From the IMG/VR virus record IMGVR_UViG_3300009506_000014, positions 1 through 64,000 of that record: DNA of 64,000 nucleotides; one strand, written 5' to 3'. Below the pieces are notes generated by a model. It did no database searches and was not told the DNA's origin. It was given only the letters and a program-made list of their open reading frames with translations. Position numbers and translations under genes: made by a program. Source of the DNA: a virus. How positions within the stretch are numbered: position 1 is the first letter of the stretch; each line of letters opens with the position of its first letter. Below, one piece after another: positions 7,613 through 17,394 of this stretch.

Positions 7613-9294
7613 TGGCAACCTATAATGGAACAGGTGATAATGATTTTTTATGGCCGGATGATGTCCCGGCGTGCTCTGATAGTATCCTTGATAACTCACC
7701 AACATCATTGACATTCAGTGTTCTTGATATAGATGAGATATCGGCGGTTATATCGGGGACAAAGGTAAGTAATCTTCCTGTCACTGAAAGGGAAATGCCA
7801 CAAGAAGGTAGTGAGAGGGGAAGTTTTAGGGATGATTATTATTACCGAATACATGTTGACCCGTTGGTAATTGCGTTTGGTGCTATATTGTCACCTGAGA
7901 ATAGAGAAGTCATTGTATGGAATGCTTGGTTCTCACAAAAGTCATGTACGTCAATTGATGAATCAAATCCTACTGAGTATCAATTGACGGGGGACTCAGC
8001 CCCATTCAATCTTGATGCTCTTGAATTAATAACATACGATATAGATGTCACTGAGGAAGGTTCGTCGGAATTCACAGCAACAATAACTTTTGATTTTGGC
8101 ACAGAGACACCAACAATTACTTTGTCCGGGACACGAGTGATTACTTTCGTTTGGTATCCACTTTTAGCGGTGACAGAAACATTGGAATGGTTGACACAGA
8201 TTATAAAAGGTAAGAGTGGTAAGGAGCAGAGGATTTCAATTCGCAGGATACCGAGACAGGGATTTGAAGTCCCTGTATATTTTGATGATGAGCAGACACA
8301 AGCCAAGTTTGAAGCTGCTTTATTTACATGGCAAAAGAGAATGTGGGGTGTCCCGGTATGGGCTGAGGCTGTAGAGCATTCAGGGACAATTAGTGCTGGT
8401 TCTACTTCGATAACTGTTGACACAACCTTTGCTGATTTTCGTGATGACAGTTTGGCAATTATATATGTGGATGAGGACAATTATGAAGTTGTCAAGATAT
8501 CCACAAAGACGGATAGTTCATTGACTCTTGAAGTTGAAACACAAACTACATTTACTGGTGACAAACTTATAATTCCGCTCAGAGTCGCCAATATGATTAA
8601 GCCAGTGACTATGAGACAGCATCCTGATGGTTTTGCTTATATGGAATGTGATTTTCTTGTCACTATAAATGAGCTTCTTACTGGCTTTGTAGCAGATGAG
8701 ACATATAATGGATTGACAGTTCTGACTGAAGCGACATACGTTGAGCCTGCTGTTGATTATCAATCTGATGCTGACATTCAATTTTCAGACAGTGGTTCTG
8801 GCCCGTTCGATGTATTTTCTGATAGTGACTTTAATGTCTTTACACAGTCACATTTATTTAAGAATTGGACAAAAGAAGAGTGTTGGAATTTCAGATTATT
8901 TTTGCATCATCTATATGGAAGGCAAGTTGCTGTATATAGCCCAACCTTTAAGAAGGACATGGAATTGACACAGACTATAGGAGCAAGTGACGTTAATTTT
9001 AACATTGCTAATATTGGACTCGCTAATAATATGGGTGTCAATAATTTGAGAAAGCACATTGCTTTTATATACCCGGATGGGACAAAGTATTACCGAGAGA
9101 TTACCGGGATTGTGGAATCAGGAAGTGAAGAGATAGTCACCATTAATAGTTCTTTTGGATTTGAAATTAAGGTTGGTGACTGTGAGATTAGTTTCTTAGA
9201 TAAGTATAGACTTGCGAATGACAAGGTTTCTATTAAATGGATAGAGCCTAATCATAATGAATGTCTCTTAAATTTTGTGAGAATTGAAGAATGA
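7612..9294 (+). CDS. Distal tail/baseplate-type structural protein
   Basis: 560 aa, largely beta-rich. A segment at about 205-255 (ISIRRIPRQGFEVPVYF, then FEAALFTWQKRMWGVPVW) is the kind of repeat found in phage distal-tail proteins, and an FRLFLHHLYGRQVAVYSP segment near 430 resembles it, suggesting two related modules. It lies between the paralogous tail proteins and the BR0599-type protein, overlapping the latter by 4 bp. Likely part of the tail tip that joins tube and receptor-binding hub. Confidence 0.6.
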   Translation: MATYNGTGDNDFLWPDDVPACSDSILDNSPTSLTFSVLDIDEISAVISGTKVSNLPVTEREMPQEGSERGSFRDDYYYRIHVDPLVIAFGAILSPENREVIVWNAWFSQKSCTSIDESNPTEYQLTGDSAPFNLDALELITYDIDVTEEGSSEFTATITFDFGTETPTITLSGTRVITFVWYPLLAVTETLEWLTQIIKGKSGKEQRISIRRIPRQGFEVPVYFDDEQTQAKFEAALFTWQKRMWGVPVWAEAVEHSGTISAGSTSITVDTTFADFRDDSLAIIYVDEDNYEVVKISTKTDSSLTLEVETQTTFTGDKLIIPLRVANMIKPVTMRQHPDGFAYMECDFLVTINELLTGFVADETYNGLTVLTEATYVEPAVDYQSDADIQFSDSGSGPFDVFSDSDFNVFTQSHLFKNWTKEECWNFRLFLHHLYGRQVAVYSPTFKKDMELTQTIGASDVNFNIANIGLANNMGVNNLRKHIAFIYPDGTKYYREITGIVESGSEEIVTINSSFGFEIKVGDCEISFLDKYRLANDKVSIKWIEPNHNECLLNFVRIEE

Positions 9295-10145
9295 GTTATG
9301 ACAGTGACGAAAAATCAGTAGCATCAGGGCAACCTGTGGAGCTTTATTTGATATCGGCAGAAACGGGACAGACATGGAGATATAATACGTCACCAGAAGG
9401 AGTGATAATAAACTATGCAAGTCACGATTACATCCCGGAGAATATTGAGAGACAACAATACAAAATATCTGAAAAGAGTTTTCTTAATGACCTTGAAATT
9501 ATTTTTGGCAGAGATAATGAATTCATTTTGCAGTTTGTCTCCGCTCCAATTGAGGGACGTGTGAATCTGACTGTTATAAGAGGTCATGGCTCTAACTATG
9601 TGACATTCTGGCGTGGACAGATGATATCAATAACATTCGACACGAACGGAAAAGGGAAGTGTAAATTCAGTCCAAATATTTCTTCGATGCCGAGAATAGG
9701 AAAAAGAAGAAGAGTGTCACGTTTATGCAATCATGTTCTTTTCAAAGCCGGGTGCAATTTGAATGACTCTGCTTATAGAGTTCCTGGGACATTGAGTAAT
9801 ATAGACGGACTTGATTTGACATCTTCAGTTTTTAGTGGATATTCAGACGGCTATTTCCAAGGTGGTAAAATATACATAGGGACAGCAAAGAGATTAATAA
9901 CAGCACATACAACAGATACTATAACTATTGATAGGGCTTTCCCTGATGATGTTGTTGCTGGAAGTAACTTTGATGCCTATCCCGGATGTCCTCATACACC
10001 AACTGCTTGTATTGCATACGGGAATATTATAAACTATGGGGGTAATCAACATTTACCCCTTGTCAATCTGTTTGAGAATAGTATTGACTCAATGTCTGGT
10101 TCAAATGAAATAACTGTCATTATGGATGGTATTATTAGAGGATGA
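9291..10145 (+). CDS. BR0599/DUF2163-family tail tip protein
   Basis: 284 aa. The second half carries the cysteine-bearing pattern of the phage BR0599/DUF2163 family: RLCNHVLFKAGC near 143-155 and YPGCPHTPTAC then GNIINYGGNQHLP near 225-255. In other tailed phages and gene transfer agents this family sits beside the central hub protein. Start ATG overlaps the previous stop (ATGA). It probably forms part of the tail tip. Confidence 0.75.
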   Translation: MSYDSDEKSVASGQPVELYLISAETGQTWRYNTSPEGVIINYASHDYIPENIERQQYKISEKSFLNDLEIIFGRDNEFILQFVSAPIEGRVNLTVIRGHGSNYVTFWRGQMISITFDTNGKGKCKFSPNISSMPRIGKRRRVSRLCNHVLFKAGCNLNDSAYRVPGTLSNIDGLDLTSSVFSGYSDGYFQGGKIYIGTAKRLITAHTTDTITIDRAFPDDVVAGSNFDAYPGCPHTPTACIAYGNIINYGGNQHLPLVNLFENSIDSMSGSNEITVIMDGIIRG

Positions 10146-10152
10146 CATTAAA

Positions 10153-12651
10153 ATGATTGTAGAAATACTTCTTTATATTTCGTTGGCAATTATAACGGCT
10201 TATGCTGCCGACCGGATAAGTAAAAAGGGCAGGCATGAAATGGATATTGAACCGGGTGACTTACAGCTTCCAACAACTGTAGAAGGGACAACCTATACAA
10301 TCATATTCGGAATGATGTATATAGAGAATGCTATCGTTGATTGGTGGGGTGACAAGGAAGTTACACCAATAAGAAAGAAGGTTGGAGAGGAAATTGATTG
10401 GAAATGGGGTTTGCCGGGACATGGCTCACCTACAAACTCTGTGTATCAAACAATAGGTCACAAATATAAATTGGGTGTTAATTTTCATGTGACAGAGGGT
10501 GTCACAGATGGAATCAAACAAATCAGGGTGGGCAAAAAACTTATTTGGCCTGACCCGGATAGTAAGACCACGCTACAAGCAGATGGAGCAACAACGATAT
10601 CAATTAATGAGCCTAATATATTTGGTGGTGACGAATCTGAAGGTGGGATAGTGGGGACAGTGAGGGTGCAGTATGGATATGCTTCTCAATCCGTTAATTC
10701 TTATAGGGCTTCAATTCTTGGCTCTAATATATCTGCCGACAGGGGTGTGACTTCTGTAACTCTTGAAAAGGTCTATTTAGGAACGAGTCCTTATATAAAT
10801 CCTTGGAGTTTTCTTGTCAAGCGAACGGATGTACTAACAGATGGAAGTCCCCAATGGTATTCATCAAAAGCAGATATAAACAATAACTTGAATCCTGCCC
10901 ATATTATAAGGGAGTGCATGACAAATACTCAGTGGGGTTTGGGACAGCCTGAGTCACTATTTGATGACACACTTTGGGAATCTGTTGCTGATGCTCTTTA
11001 TACTGAAGGGTTTGGACTTTCGCTTAAATGGGAATCTGATAAGGCAACAGTTGAAGATTTTGTTTTAGATGTCCTACGTCACATTGATGCTGTTTTATAT
11101 CAGGATATGACAACGGGCGAATTTATCCTTAAGCTCATTAGGGATGATTATGATGCTGGGACACTTACAACTTATGATAATGATGACATTGTTGCTGTCA
11201 ATGATTTTGCAAGGGGTGTATATGGTGAAGTAGCTGACGAAGTATGGGTTGACTATTGGAATGTTCTTGACCATAAGAAGGAGTCACTTCCCGACCAGAA
11301 CGTAGCATTAATTGATATGCAGGGGGGTAAGGTTGCTCCATTATACAGAAGATATTTTGGAGTGACGAATGCCACACTTGCTGCAAAGTTGGCTGCTCGT
11401 GACAGACAGCAGATAGGAGCTTTTAATGCTACCTTCAAATTAATAGGGAAAAGAACAATGTATGACTTGTATCCGGGTGATGTTTTCAAGATGACATGGG
11501 ATGTCCTTGGAATACAAACAATGATTATTCGTGTTCTATCTGTCAATTATGGAAATATAAGGGATGGTCACATTGAATTTGTTTGTGCTGAAGATGTCTT
11601 TGGTATGAAGGATGCTTTATTTGATAATCCACCAACAACCGGGTGGAGTGACCCTAATAATGAGCCTGATGATGTTACAGTTTATAAACTGTTAGAGACT
11701 CCATATTTTGAGCTTGTTCGTTTTATAGGTGTTGATGGAGTGGCAGCTTTAGATAATGACACTGGCTTTCTATCTATACAAGCACTTGACCCGACAGGTG
11801 ACTCCTTTGATTACGAATTAAAACTCAGGGATAGTCCTGCCGGTTCTTTTTATGAGGATGGAAGGGGTTACTTTTGTCCCACAGCTACAATATCTGCCGA
11901 TATGCCATTGAATGCACAGGATGTAGTTGTCACTTTAGAGAATGTGGTTGATTTGTATTCTGTTGATGTTGACACTTATGCCGTTATTGAAAATGAAGTT
12001 GTGAAGGTTAAATCTATTACTGTGAGTTCAAATCAAGTGACTCTTGCTCGTGGTTGTCTTGATACTGTCCCCGAATATCATTCAGGGCCAAACTCTGCCG
12101 GGGCTGGTGCTGCAAGAATTTGGTTTATGAATATGGTTAATAGGATTGGCAATACAGAATATACTACAAGTGACCAACCGGGTGTCAAGCTATTACCAAG
12201 AACAATCTTAGGTACATTGGCTATAGGTGACGCAACAGCTTATAGTGCTTCGGCTTTTAATAGCAGGATGATAAGACCTTACCCACCGGGGGACTTCAAA
12301 GTAAATGGTTCAAGTTATCCTTCCAGCTTTTCAGGGCAACCTACTTTGACTTGGAAGCATAGGGACAGAACATTGCAAGTGAGTGATATCATTGAGCATT
12401 CAAATACGACTATAGGCCCGGAAGCAGGGACAACATATACATTGAGAATCAATGATGAAAACGATGCACTTGTTAGAACAGAGACAGGACTGACAGGCGA
12501 AACATATACCTATCAGGAAGCTGATGAAATTAGTGACTGTGGTATAGGTTCGGGACAGCCATTGAATTCAAAGCTTCGATTCAGATTGAAAGCGGTGCGT
12601 GGTGGATATGACAGTTGGCAAGAATATGATATTTGGGTGAATCGTGCTTAA
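10153..12651 (+). CDS. Central tail hub / host-specificity (J-like) protein
   Basis: 832 aa from ATG 10153, chosen because GAGG lies 11 nt upstream and the start falls after the previous stop; an in-frame ATG at 10126 would overlap by 20 bp. The N-terminus is a hydrophobic stretch (MIVEILLYISLAIITAYAA). It is followed by a hub domain with YTIIFG, WWGDKEVTPIRKK and IKQIRVGKKLIWPD, a layout seen in phage tail proteins related to the lambda J hub. The C-terminal third is beta-rich, perhaps fibronectin-like, and may contact the receptor. It is the last clear structural gene before the modification cassette. Confidence 0.7.
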   Translation: MIVEILLYISLAIITAYAADRISKKGRHEMDIEPGDLQLPTTVEGTTYTIIFGMMYIENAIVDWWGDKEVTPIRKKVGEEIDWKWGLPGHGSPTNSVYQTIGHKYKLGVNFHVTEGVTDGIKQIRVGKKLIWPDPDSKTTLQADGATTISINEPNIFGGDESEGGIVGTVRVQYGYASQSVNSYRASILGSNISADRGVTSVTLEKVYLGTSPYINPWSFLVKRTDVLTDGSPQWYSSKADINNNLNPAHIIRECMTNTQWGLGQPESLFDDTLWESVADALYTEGFGLSLKWESDKATVEDFVLDVLRHIDAVLYQDMTTGEFILKLIRDDYDAGTLTTYDNDDIVAVNDFARGVYGEVADEVWVDYWNVLDHKKESLPDQNVALIDMQGGKVAPLYRRYFGVTNATLAAKLAARDRQQIGAFNATFKLIGKRTMYDLYPGDVFKMTWDVLGIQTMIIRVLSVNYGNIRDGHIEFVCAEDVFGMKDALFDNPPTTGWSDPNNEPDDVTVYKLLETPYFELVRFIGVDGVAALDNDTGFLSIQALDPTGDSFDYELKLRDSPAGSFYEDGRGYFCPTATISADMPLNAQDVVVTLENVVDLYSVDVDTYAVIENEVVKVKSITVSSNQVTLARGCLDTVPEYHSGPNSAGAGAARIWFMNMVNRIGNTEYTTSDQPGVKLLPRTILGTLAIGDATAYSASAFNSRMIRPYPPGDFKVNGSSYPSSFSGQPTLTWKHRDRTLQVSDIIEHSNTTIGPEAGTTYTLRINDENDALVRTETGLTGETYTYQEADEISDCGIGSGQPLNSKLRFRLKAVRGGYDSWQEYDIWVNRA

Positions 12652-13309
12652 GAGCAGCATATTTATAGTTGGGGGTGGGACAAGTCTAAAAGGATTTGAC
12701 TTTCAACGATTGAAAGACGTTAATACCATAGTGACAAATTGTGCTATCTTTGATGTTCCTGAAGCAAACTATTTCATTACTGTCGATTATACTTTTATTA
12801 GTAAGGTGAGGTCACGCTTAGTTGATTTTCACAGATTGAATGTGTCCAAAATATTTGTTGCAAACTTGGGACATCCTGATTTAGCAGAAGCAAAAGGAGC
12901 GGTGCATGATATTCGTTGTGGTTTGGTATATGACCTTTGTGACTATGATATAATAATCAAGTCACGTTATCAGGAAGGTATTGGGACAACATTTAGGGAA
13001 TTCAAGACTGGTGACAATTCAGGATTTTGTGCCCTGCAACTGGCTGTCCTTTTGGGATATACGAATATATATCTGCTTGGTATTGATTTAGTAGTGACCA
13101 GAAATACCCATTATCACAATGAATATATCAGAATGCCCACAGGCCAAAAACAATTTGTTGAAAAGCTTTGTCACTATGATAAACTTTTCAGAATAGGTAT
13201 AGAGCAGCTTAAAAAGAAAAGACCGGAATGCAATGTTGTCTCTTGTTCAGATATAAGCAGTCTCAATGACATCATCGCATATATACCATTGGAGAAAGTA
13301 TTATGTTGA
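12644..13309 (+). CDS. DUF115/GT42-like Rossmann protein
   Basis: 221 aa, GTG start overlapping the hub gene's stop. The N-terminus (IFIVGGGTSLKGFDF) and the later SGFCALQLAVLLGY with IYLLGIDL match the fold of DUF115/MptE-like proteins and GT42 sialyltransferases: a nucleotide-binding glycine loop, then a conserved S-G and G-I-D. These families move sugars or pterin phosphates. First gene of a nine-gene cassette; I infer a glycosyl- or sugar-nucleotide-linked activity, substrate unknown. Confidence 0.55.
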   Translation: MLKSSIFIVGGGTSLKGFDFQRLKDVNTIVTNCAIFDVPEANYFITVDYTFISKVRSRLVDFHRLNVSKIFVANLGHPDLAEAKGAVHDIRCGLVYDLCDYDIIIKSRYQEGIGTTFREFKTGDNSGFCALQLAVLLGYTNIYLLGIDLVVTRNTHYHNEYIRMPTGQKQFVEKLCHYDKLFRIGIEQLKKKRPECNVVSCSDISSLNDIIAYIPLEKVLC

Positions 13310-14223
13310 TTGGTCACTACAGAAAAGGAATGGGAAAGGCTTCCAAGTGTTGTGCTGTCCATAGTCAAGTATTTAATACTAAGATGTATGGGACATTTAA
13401 TATTGAAATTCCCGGATTCAAAATAATGAATCATGCAGCATCATTATTCTATCCGAATGGAGACAATTGGCAGAAGCGGTATTGGTTTGTTAAAATGTCA
13501 CATAAACAGGTCGGTACTTGTTTTGGTTGGGCTATCAGAGACAAGACAAGTAAACAAAGAATTAATACGCTTGAAGTATTGACAAAGAGAATGCTTCCTG
13601 ATTCTATGAAGGAAGGAGAAATAATCGTAGAGCTTCCAAGAAAATGGAGTCACTATGATATTGAGGATTGGGTGAGGGACAAATACTGGTTTCAGGGATT
13701 TGATTTTGCCCCGGTAAAAAGAGCAGATAGTAAAAGTTTATGGTGTACGATTGACGCGATTGATTGGGCGGGACTTGATGTTCTTGATTATGGGTGTCAT
13801 TATGGTTACATGTCTTTTGAAGCAAGTAAAAAAGGAGCTTGTGTTTTGGGGATTGACAACAATAAGGATTCTCTTTCTATGGCAGAAACTATCCGTGACC
13901 ATATAGTACATCAGGATGTCACTTTTATGAATAGGAAATTACTTGGCAAAAAGTCTTTTGATGTTGTTTTATATCTGAGTGTTCACCATCAGATTGACCC
14001 CAACTATAAAAGATTGTCACAAGCTATAAAAGAGTTTAAGGATGTAGCTCGGAAATATATCTTTCTTGAATTGATTGTCCCACCAATGTTTCCAAAGGAT
14101 AGAGGGATGACAGAGCAGGACATTGATTTTATGATTGCATCGCTTGGTGGATTTGCATTGCGAAAATACAAGCACAATGTTCGGGGACAACGGAAAGTGT
14201 ATATGATTGAGGTTGAGCAATGA
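13303..14223 (+). CDS. SAM-dependent methyltransferase
   Basis: 306 aa. A class I methyltransferase domain begins near residue 160: motif I VLDYGCHYGYMSFEA, acidic strand-2 end GIDNN, then FDVVLYLSVHH. The N-terminal 150 residues (SLFYPNGDNW, VGTCFGWAIRD) are unfamiliar and could hold the substrate. It overlaps genes on both sides by a few bases, so it is co-translated with glycosyltransferases, suggesting methylation of a sugar or lipid-like acceptor rather than DNA. Substrate unknown. Confidence 0.7.
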   Translation: MLIGHYRKGMGKASKCCAVHSQVFNTKMYGTFNIEIPGFKIMNHAASLFYPNGDNWQKRYWFVKMSHKQVGTCFGWAIRDKTSKQRINTLEVLTKRMLPDSMKEGEIIVELPRKWSHYDIEDWVRDKYWFQGFDFAPVKRADSKSLWCTIDAIDWAGLDVLDYGCHYGYMSFEASKKGACVLGIDNNKDSLSMAETIRDHIVHQDVTFMNRKLLGKKSFDVVLYLSVHHQIDPNYKRLSQAIKEFKDVARKYIFLELIVPPMFPKDRGMTEQDIDFMIASLGGFALRKYKHNVRGQRKVYMIEVEQ

Positions 14224-14921
14224 AAAGTCCAAAAGTTAGTATATTGATACCTGTGTTTAATAGAGTGACTCTACTCCCGGATTGTATTGAGAGCATAAGG
14301 AGACAGACTTTCTCTGCTATTGAGATTGTCATTTATGATGATGGCTCTACTGATGGGACAGGTGATTTAATACACAAGCTGGCATTGGAAGATGACAGGA
14401 TTCGATACACTATCAACAGTGCCAATATGGGTGTGTCAAACGCTCGTAATTTTCTTCTTGATTTAGCAGTTTGTGACATTGCTTGTTGGCAGGATTCTGA
14501 TGACATGAGCAATATATACAGGATAGAAAAACAATTTTCTGTAATGGAAAAGACGGATAAGATATGTGTCTCTACATGTCACACTAAACTTTTCTCACAT
14601 AATAAAAACGAATGCTTCAGGTATCCGGGTGTATTTGATGGTGATAGAGGGAATTCTCTTGGCTCGATAATGTTCAGAACCAAGGAAGCAGTTAGGTTTA
14701 TAGAGGATGTCAATATGGGTGGAGAGGATGTTGATTGGAAGAGGGACATGAAGAAATCAGGGATTGAATTTTTTAACCTGCCTGAAAGACTGTATTATGT
14801 GCGATTGACAAATAGGGACAGAATAGGATGTTTGAAATTGAAACATAAGAAAGAGAGGATGAAGTCAAATGAGCGGCGAAGAAAGAGACAAGCCCGTAAT
14901 CTCAATATGTATGACATTTAA
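14220..14921 (+). CDS. GT2 family glycosyltransferase
   Basis: 233 aa with a GT-A fold: VSILIPVFNRVTLLPDCIES, acidic IVIYDDGSTDGTGDLI near 36-52, NMGVSNARN and the metal-binding DSDD near residue 93. It uses a nucleotide sugar to glycosylate an unknown acceptor. ATG overlaps the previous stop (ATGA). Length is slightly short for GT2, but the catalytic part is complete. Confidence 0.88.
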   Translation: MKSPKVSILIPVFNRVTLLPDCIESIRRQTFSAIEIVIYDDGSTDGTGDLIHKLALEDDRIRYTINSANMGVSNARNFLLDLAVCDIACWQDSDDMSNIYRIEKQFSVMEKTDKICVSTCHTKLFSHNKNECFRYPGVFDGDRGNSLGSIMFRTKEAVRFIEDVNMGGEDVDWKRDMKKSGIEFFNLPERLYYVRLTNRDRIGCLKLKHKKERMKSNERRRKRQARNLNMYDI

Positions 14922-15675
14922 GAATAGGGCTGACTATCTTGACAAATATTTTACTTGGCTTATTCGGCAGGGCTTTGATTTGAAAGTAGTTCAAATATGT
15001 ATCGCCGATGGTGGTTCAAGTGACCATTGGAAAGCTGTGGTTCACAAGTGGTATAAATTTTTTCATTCCATAAAAACAGCATTCTGTGACAGGGATGCTC
15101 TGCCATTCAAGGTGGCAAGCAATTGTCCTGCTACCGATAGGAATGCTATGATTGTGAATATGGCTGATGCCGAGAAGATTATTGTCACTGACCCGGAAGT
15201 ATTATTTACAAGCAGTCGCCAACTGGATTGGATTTATAGTAATCTCATTGATAGGGACTTGATGATATACCATCCCTGTCATCGTGTTCAGACAGATGCA
15301 ACACCATTGAATTATCTTAGCAAGAAAGAAAAAGGAAAGACCATAAGTTATGGCGGCTTTTGTCTCTGCTTCTTTAGAAAAGCATTCATTGACAATGGGG
15401 GCTTTGACGAGAGATACGCTTTAGGCTTTGCAGGTGAGGACTCATATTTTATTTGGTGGTGGTCGAAGAACCGAAGAGCGAAGTCATCGAAGTATCCTGT
15501 CATTCATCTGTGGCATCCGTCACCATCTGCTCGTGCTTCTTATAAGAAGCTCAGGAGAGAATACACATTGCCACTACATGAGAGATTGAAAAAGGAAAAT
15601 GCTTTTCCTAATAAGGGGACTGATAAATGGTTTAGGCCGGAGACAATTAAAGAGGTAGAAATATGGCAACTTTGA
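14869..15675 (+). CDS. GT-A glycosyltransferase (GT2/GT27-like)
   Basis: 268 aa, starting 53 bp inside the preceding gene in another frame. It opens with ISICMTFKNRADYLDKY, has IADGGSSD near 45, and a C-terminal GGFDERYALGFAGEDSYF block typical of the galactosyltransferase C-terminal domain (Glyco_transf_7C) that binds the donor sugar. The long overlap indicates translational coupling. Donor and acceptor unknown. Confidence 0.8.
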   Translation: MSGEERDKPVISICMTFKNRADYLDKYFTWLIRQGFDLKVVQICIADGGSSDHWKAVVHKWYKFFHSIKTAFCDRDALPFKVASNCPATDRNAMIVNMADAEKIIVTDPEVLFTSSRQLDWIYSNLIDRDLMIYHPCHRVQTDATPLNYLSKKEKGKTISYGGFCLCFFRKAFIDNGGFDERYALGFAGEDSYFIWWWSKNRRAKSSKYPVIHLWHPSPSARASYKKLRREYTLPLHERLKKENAFPNKGTDKWFRPETIKEVEIWQL

Positions 15676-16427
15676 CAGCACATTGTATGATAAGAAATGA
15701 GCCGTTTGTATATTATGCAGTAAAGTCAATATATAAATACGTTGACATCATTCTTTTATACGATACTGGCTCTGATGATGAGCATACTATTGAGGATATA
15801 TACAAGCTTCTTGATGAAGATGACCAAAAGAAAATAAGATTCAAAGTCCATGAGATAGAGACAGATGAAACTAAATGGAAAGTGGGACAAGCAAGAGCAA
15901 CAGCAAAAAATAATGAGGGTAAAAAGGGCAAGTGGTGGGTACGTAGGAAAATGATTGAAGATACGAAGACAGAGTATTTTATGATACTTGATGGTGACGA
16001 AGTTTATTATGAAGATACTATAAAGGAAATTGTCAACGTTGTTATTCCCCATTGGAGTAAAAATAAACTTTGTGGCTTTGTGACTCTTAATTGGTTCATG
16101 GATTTGGAGCATGTTTTCAAACAATCAAAGAGTGGTCGTTTCTTTGTCACTGATAAAATTGGAATGACAGAGAGTTCGCCTAATGAATGTCACACAGTAA
16201 AGGCCACAGGAAGTAGGATAATTCTGAGTTCGGATTGTTCGTTTTTAATAAACAAAGGGACTCCTTATGCTCATTTTGAAAAAATGTTAAAACCTTGGAG
16301 AAGGATTGTAAGTCACAATGATATAAAATTGTTTAACGGGCAGTTGCCAAAAGTTATGCAGAAAAATCCATTTTACTTTGTGAGGTACTTAAATGAATGT
16401 CTCCACAAACAGCTTATTAGTAAATAG
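15663..16427 (+). CDS. GT-A family glycosyltransferase
   Basis: 254 aa. Features are an N-terminal LTAHCMIRNEPFVYYAVKSI, the acidic LLYDTGSDDEHT and a clear DXD in YFMILDGDEVYYED near 104-117. This is the third consecutive predicted glycosyltransferase. The start overlaps the upstream stop by 13 bp. It could build a short glycan together with its neighbours. Confidence 0.8.
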   Translation: MATLTAHCMIRNEPFVYYAVKSIYKYVDIILLYDTGSDDEHTIEDIYKLLDEDDQKKIRFKVHEIETDETKWKVGQARATAKNNEGKKGKWWVRRKMIEDTKTEYFMILDGDEVYYEDTIKEIVNVVIPHWSKNKLCGFVTLNWFMDLEHVFKQSKSGRFFVTDKIGMTESSPNECHTVKATGSRIILSSDCSFLINKGTPYAHFEKMLKPWRRIVSHNDIKLFNGQLPKVMQKNPFYFVRYLNECLHKQLISK

Positions 16428-17394
16428 GTCACCACTAACATGTAAGTTTCTGATGGCTGGATGTCCCATATCTCAGATGCCTACACATGTCCCTATATTT
16501 AATAATCCCTGTGCAGATTTTGATAAGTCAGCCTATAATCTGATAAGGGCATCTTCAGTGTCAAAGGGCGGTAATACTCAGAAAGAATTGGCTGAGCTAT
16601 ATAATGCAATAAAGACAAGTGGAAGGATTGACGCTTTGAAGGGATGGGACTTAGGTAGCAATACCTATGAAGTATGGGGAGGTCACCATCGGGCTGTGAT
16701 TGCTTATGTGCTTGGTATAAAGGAAGTGCCGTTTGTGAGAATACCTTTTGATGTCACAGTTTCGATGTCAGTTGATAAGATAAAAGAAATCCGAAAGATA
16801 TATGATGTTGTGAAGACCAAAGAAAGAATCAAGCCCGGTGTCTCTTACAATCCGTTCCCCGGAATGAAAGCCATAAGGAATTCAAAGGGCAGACTTCAGA
16901 TGATATACCGAGACATAATAAATTGTCGTGGTGATAGACTTCTTGACTTAGGTTGTAATGACGGGTATTTTGGTGTGGGATTATCCAAACATAATTTTGA
17001 TGTGACTTTTGTTGATAGAAGCAAAGTGTTTTTGGATGTTGCTCGTGCAAAGATGAAGGCTCTTAATAAGGATGCTGGATTCTTTCATGCCCGTATCGAA
17101 GATATAATAGAAAATATTAGTGACTTTGATGTTGTCATTTATATGGATGTATTTTATCATACTGTCATTGAGAAGGGTATTAGTATAGCTTTAGGACATT
17201 TAACACACTTGATGAACACAACGAAAGAAAGATTGATTTTTTCTCCGGGGCGATGGGATAAACTTGAAAAGGCTGGAGTGACACAGAAGGATTTATTCAA
17301 TGCAATAAGAGGTTCAAAGGCAAAACAAATACTTTATTTGGGAAAGGATAGTGACGATGGGTACGGAAGAGAAATCTACAGCATCCACTATTGA
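16393..17394 (+). CDS. ParB-like domain fused to methyltransferase
   Basis: 333 aa. Residues about 45-125 look like a ParB/Srx-type domain, with the signature EVWGGHHRAVIAYVLGIKEVPF resembling the G-G-H-R-R-A and E-V-P pattern of ParB N-terminal domains. From about 180 a class I methyltransferase follows (LLDLGCNDGYFGVGL, VTFVDRS, FDVVIYMDVFYHT). ParB-type domains bind or hydrolyse nucleotides, so the fusion may act on a nucleotide-sugar or nucleic acid. The start has GAGG upstream and overlaps the previous gene by 35 bp. Confidence 0.65.
   Translation: MNVSTNSLLVNRSPLTCKFLMAGCPISQMPTHVPIFNNPCADFDKSAYNLIRASSVSKGGNTQKELAELYNAIKTSGRIDALKGWDLGSNTYEVWGGHHRAVIAYVLGIKEVPFVRIPFDVTVSMSVDKIKEIRKIYDVVKTKERIKPGVSYNPFPGMKAIRNSKGRLQMIYRDIINCRGDRLLDLGCNDGYFGVGLSKHNFDVTFVDRSKVFLDVARAKMKALNKDAGFFHARIEDIIENISDFDVVIYMDVFYHTVIEKGISIALGHLTHLMNTTKERLIFSPGRWDKLEKAGVTQKDLFNAIRGSKAKQILYLGKDSDDGYGREIYSIHY

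Noticed and set aside
14869-14921. Frameshift error between two glycosyltransferase genes
   Set aside because: Each frame has its own complete GT-A start and catalytic motifs, so the 53-bp overlap is real gene overlap rather than a broken single gene.
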